A program made the translations under genes and the position numbers. The notes under the pieces are model-generated. The model saw only the letters and a program-made list of their open reading frames with translations, did no database searches and was not told where the DNA came from. Below, in pieces: positions 50,457 through 52,702 of a stretch of DNA of 52,702 nucleotides (its first letter is position 1; every line of letters starts with the position of its first letter). The stretch is from Chloroflexota bacterium (GTDB lineage: Bacteria; Chloroflexota; Anaerolineae; J036; Brachytrichaceae), in contig JANXLU010000084.1 of NCBI GenBank assembly GCA_025354985.1, positions 1-52,702 of the forward strand, given 5' to 3'.

Positions 50457-51227
50457 ATGAATACAGACAATAAGGGAGCCGCGCGAAATCCTACCGCAAC
50501 GGCGCCAACCCGTATTTCCGTCAACCTGCCTGAGGACACCACGGCAACCCTGAGCGGACGCACCGCGCTGATCACAATCCTGGCGATTGTTGTTGCCGGG
50601 TTCGGCCTGGGCGTGGCGCTACCGACCATGGCGCCGTCTTTTACCCGAAGTTTGTTGGGTGACAAACCCAAGGCATTTTGGTTTATCTCCCGGAGCAGCG
50701 CTTTCGTGGCGTTTGGGCTTACCTGGATCTCAATGGTTCTGGGCCTGCTCATCACCAACCGATTGGCGCGCATCTGGCCCGGCGGACCCACTGCATTTGA
50801 CCTTCATCAGCATACCAGTCTGATGGCCCTCGCCTTTGCCGTCTTTCATGCCCTGATCCTGCTTGGCGACAAGTTTATTGGCTACAACCTTGTTCAACTG
50901 CTAATACCGTTTGCAAGCACCAACTACGAACAGGTGTGGGTGGCGTTTGGGCAAATATCCTTGTATGTGCTTGTAATCATCAGCTTTAGCTTTTACGTGC
51001 GCGCCACCATTACACAAACCGGCTGGCGTCTGATCCACTTTTCAAGTTTCGCTGTGTTTATTACGGTGGTAATTCACAGCCTTCTTAGCGGCACCGACAC
51101 ATCGGCCACGCTACCCGTTGTGTTTTATTGGTGCGCCTGCCTCAGCGTGATGTTCCTAACTGTTTGGCGCGTGATCGTTTCCGTCCAGGGTACAGGTGCC
51201 ACCTTGTCAGGCAAGGCGCGGAGTTGA
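50457..51227 (+). CDS. Ferric reductase-like transmembrane (heme b) protein
   Basis: Probable heme-binding membrane subunit of an electron-transfer chain. The 256-residue protein has a 30-residue polar N-terminus and six hydrophobic segments. Two pairs of candidate heme ligands occur in the pattern of the ferric reductase/MsrQ-like domain: FDLHQHTSLMALAFAVFHALIL and RLIHFSSFAVFITVVIHSLLSG. No NADPH- or FAD-binding domain is attached, so a partner protein is needed. It lies 28 nt before the rhamnose mutarotase gene on the same strand, but the pairing makes no obvious metabolic sense. Confidence 0.82.
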   Translation: MNTDNKGAARNPTATAPTRISVNLPEDTTATLSGRTALITILAIVVAGFGLGVALPTMAPSFTRSLLGDKPKAFWFISRSSAFVAFGLTWISMVLGLLITNRLARIWPGGPTAFDLHQHTSLMALAFAVFHALILLGDKFIGYNLVQLLIPFASTNYEQVWVAFGQISLYVLVIISFSFYVRATITQTGWRLIHFSSFAVFITVVIHSLLSGTDTSATLPVVFYWCACLSVMFLTVWRVIVSVQGTGATLSGKARS

Positions 51228-51243
51228 CACAAACAACCCTGAA

Positions 51244-51249
51244 GATAAT
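51244..51249 (+). promoter_or_regulatory. Candidate -10 box of the mutarotase gene
   Basis: GATAAT ends 6 nt before the ATG at 51256, consistent with a leaderless transcript. A TTGACA at 51224-51229 lies only 14 nt upstream of it. Confidence 0.5.
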
Positions 51250-51255
51250 TAGTCC

Positions 51256-51603
51256 ATGTCACTCTTAGCCTATACCCTTGATCTGACAAACGAGTCTCAT
51301 GCCATTCAGCTATACGAAGCCCATCATGCAAACCCATTCCCCGAGGTCGCCGAGCATTGGCGCGACGTCGGTTGCAACTGGTGCAAAATCTTCCGACACG
51401 GCTTGCGCCTGGTCATTCTGATTGATCTGATTGACGACCGCACGCAGAGTACGCCCTGGAAGCCGGAAATCGCCGAGCGCATGCATCAGTGGGATGAGCT
51501 TATGAAGGGCGTTCAGATCGAACTGCATGACTCCCACCTGGCAAACCCGGAAAAGATGGGCAAATGGACGCGGATGCAGGAAATTTACACCTTCGAAAAA
51601 TAG
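51256..51603 (+). CDS. rhaM: L-rhamnose mutarotase-like protein
   Basis: Small ferredoxin-like fold (115 residues) that interconverts sugar anomers, here probably of L-rhamnose or L-fucose. The family pattern is visible: AYTLDLTNESHAIQLYEAHHANPFPEVAEHWRDVGCNWCKIFRHGLRLVILIDLID, with a conserved His and the PE pair, and the C-terminal MGKWTRMQEIYTFE resembles the W..M...F ending. Identification is by pattern and supported by the nearby rhamnulose-phosphate aldolase fusion. Convergent with a lipoprotein gene; a hairpin separates them. Confidence 0.8.
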   Translation: MSLLAYTLDLTNESHAIQLYEAHHANPFPEVAEHWRDVGCNWCKIFRHGLRLVILIDLIDDRTQSTPWKPEIAERMHQWDELMKGVQIELHDSHLANPEKMGKWTRMQEIYTFEK

Positions 51604-51604
51604 C

Positions 51605-51636
51605 ACACGAGCGCACGTTGGAATGTGCGCTCGTGT
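51605..51636. terminator. Hairpin between converging mutarotase and lipoprotein genes
   Basis: ACACGAGCGCAC (51605-51616) pairs perfectly with GTGCGCTCGTGT (51625-51636) around an 8-nt loop. It begins directly after the mutarotase stop and lies 18 nt from the lipoprotein stop. No long U tract. Confidence 0.65.
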
Positions 51637-51654
51637 TCAACCGTCGGATGACAG

Positions 51655-52110
51655 CTATTTCGCAACAATCTTAAACGGAGCGCTCTTGATCAGCGTCTCA
51701 CCGTTGTAAACATCCAGCCGATACTCGCCAACCGGCCAATCACGGGGAAGCTTGACATTCGTTTCGATGATGTTTGCAACCAACGCATCCAGGTTCTTCT
51801 CAACAATCACCACGTCCTTGCCGTTGTCATTGGCAATCCAGACCACCTTAAACTTAGCGCCGGTCTCTAGCCGGGACAGCTCAACCTTGGCAAACAGCGG
51901 GTTGTCGGTGGTGGCAAATTCGGTCACAGCGGAACCGGCCGCACCTTTGGCCTCATCAGTATAAAACGTGACGGACTTCACGCTCAGCGCCGCGGCGGCG
52001 CTGGAATTGGTCGAAGCCGGTGCATTTGAGGCCGGCGCGCCGCCACAGGATGACAGAAGCAGTGCCGAGGCCGCCAACGAAATAAGGATTGTTTTCTTTA
52101 AGTTTTTCAT
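51655..52110 (-). CDS. Small lipoprotein of unknown function
   Basis: Exported, lipid-anchored protein of 151 residues. The signal KNLKKTILISLAASALLLSSC ends in an LSSC lipobox (Cys22), followed by a Ser/Ala/Asn-rich spacer. The mature domain (about 45-151) looks like one small beta-sandwich: SVKSVTFYTDEAKG, FAKVELSRLETGAKFKVVWI, LPRDWPVGEYRLDVYNGETLIKSAPFKI. The last part resembles the C-terminal strands of Ig-like or PPC-type domains. No function recognised. Confidence 0.78.
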   Translation of the reverse strand: MKNLKKTILISLAASALLLSSCGGAPASNAPASTNSSAAAALSVKSVTFYTDEAKGAAGSAVTEFATTDNPLFAKVELSRLETGAKFKVVWIANDNGKDVVIVEKNLDALVANIIETNVKLPRDWPVGEYRLDVYNGETLIKSAPFKIVAK

Positions 52111-52189
52111 GTCAGGTGGGGTCCGATCGCGACTGCATAACCCTCGCTCAATCGAAATCTAATTTTACTGCACGGGTTGACGGCGTCGG

Positions 52190-52642
52190 CTACACCAGCA
52201 TGGCGAGCAGCTTCTGCGCGGATTGTTCGCTCACGGGCATGACCGAAAGTCGCATACCCTTGCGGACGACTGCAAGCTCGTCGCCGGAAAATGAGATCTT
52301 AAGTTCGTCCAATGTCAGCACCCGGGCAAACTTGCGGGCAAACGCCACCCGCACGGTCTGCCAGCGCGGTGCGGCCTTGGTGCTTTTCGGATCAAAGTAG
52401 GGTGATTTCTTGTCAAACTGGGTCGGATCGTCCAACCCGGCTTCCACGACCGTGCATAGCCCGGCGATTCCCGTTTCCGGGCAATTTGAGTGGTAGAAGA
52501 AGGCCACGTCCTCAACCTGCGCAGTGCGTAGGTAATTGCGCGCCTGATAGTTTCGCACACCATCCCAAACTGATGATGTCACCTTGGCCAGATGATCGAT
52601 CCCAAAGACGCTCGGCTCGGATTTGAGTAGCCAGTAGTTCAT
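52190..52642 (-). CDS. EVE-domain protein (PUA-like, modified-base binding fold)
   Basis: EVE domains belong to the PUA-like superfamily and bind modified bases in DNA or RNA. The 150-residue protein is a bare domain: MNYWLLKSEPSVFGIDHLA, then WDGVRNYQARNYLR and VAFFYHSNCPETGIAGLCTVV match the family, with the aromatic-lined pocket residues in the WDGVRNYQARN stretch. ATG 52642 fits homologous starts; the frame is open to 52687. GATAAT lies 9 nt upstream. No restriction or modification gene is visible in the window. Confidence 0.92.
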   Translation of the reverse strand: MNYWLLKSEPSVFGIDHLAKVTSSVWDGVRNYQARNYLRTAQVEDVAFFYHSNCPETGIAGLCTVVEAGLDDPTQFDKKSPYFDPKSTKAAPRWQTVRVAFARKFARVLTLDELKISFSGDELAVVRKGMRLSVMPVSEQSAQKLLAMLV

Positions 52643-52651
52643 TGAAAGCGC

Positions 52652-52657
52652 ATTATC
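52652..52657 (-). promoter_or_regulatory. Candidate -10 box of the EVE gene
   Basis: GATAAT on the minus strand ends 9 nt before the ATG at 52642; no Shine-Dalgarno site. Confidence 0.5.
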
Positions 52658-52702
52658 GCCGTACTGCAAAGAATCCTGGAAACACACGCGCCGGTGGTGG
52701 CA

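Noticed and set aside
1-52702. CRISPR arrays, tRNA or rRNA genes, insertion sequences, prophage
   Set aside because: No regularly spaced repeats, clover-leaf sequences, transposase motifs or terminal repeats were recognised on either strand.

Overview
The window looks like chromosomal DNA of a free-living, GC-rich bacterium, most likely a Chloroflexota (Anaerolineae-like) lineage. This rests on the gene mix by eye: a DUF59-Mrp fusion ATPase, a RicT/PSP1 protein, RseP, EttA, TgpA-type transglutaminase, an F420/FMN-type PPOX oxidoreductase, a bacterial calpain, a huge alpha-2-macroglobulin-like lipoprotein and a lactate-forming rhamnulose-phosphate aldolase/dehydrogenase fusion. No rRNA, tRNA, CRISPR array, phage or insertion sequence was seen. 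The taxonomic call is inference.

Layout. 1-1814: rnc (cut by the window edge) and fabF, minus strand. 2166-6864: an unknown protein with an internal repeat, a GNAT acetyltransferase, a GH116 glycosidase and a NUDIX hydrolase. 6873-10545: a nadC-nadA-nadB operon for de novo NAD, with a textbook promoter overlapped by a palindrome. 10723-14097: D-2-hydroxyacid dehydrogenase, Mrp ATPase, a DHFR-fold reductase and a GGCT-like protein. 14125-20560: RicT-like protein with a long charged tail, RseP, HEAT-repeat protein, alpha/beta hydrolase and EttA behind a terminator-like leader. 20616-26729: two divergent operons around a perfect TetR-type operator. One side is TetR, TgpA transglutaminase, AraC-type regulator and a VOC protein; the other is VOC protein, PPOX oxidoreductase and FAD monooxygenase, which resembles a small-molecule modification cassette. 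26827-32225: a secreted protein, a LOG-family protein, an anchored protein, an NAD(P) oxidoreductase and a calpain-like protease. 32374-34988: a decaying stretch with a kinase and a glycosyltransferase remnant, each holding a TAA where Glu is expected, and a membrane protein between them. 35033-41942: mannoside use (phosphomannose isomerase, GH2 beta-mannosidase, ROK kinase, MFS transporter) and an M20 deacylase. 42094-48162: the alpha-2-macroglobulin-like lipoprotein. 48181-52642: rhamnose catabolism (aldolase/dehydrogenase fusion, mutarotase), a heme membrane protein, a small lipoprotein and an EVE protein.

Two window-wide patterns stand out. Many genes lack a Shine-Dalgarno sequence and carry a -10-like hexamer about 6-10 nt before the start codon, as expected for leaderless mRNAs; a minority, including some of the genes with longer leaders, have clear GGAG-type sites. 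Gene ends often carry perfect 11-14 bp hairpins without a U tract. The most interesting regulatory candidates are the TetR operator, the ettA leader hairpin, two competing hairpins before the alpha-2-macroglobulin gene, and the nadC palindrome. All functions are assigned from motifs read by eye; no database search was run.
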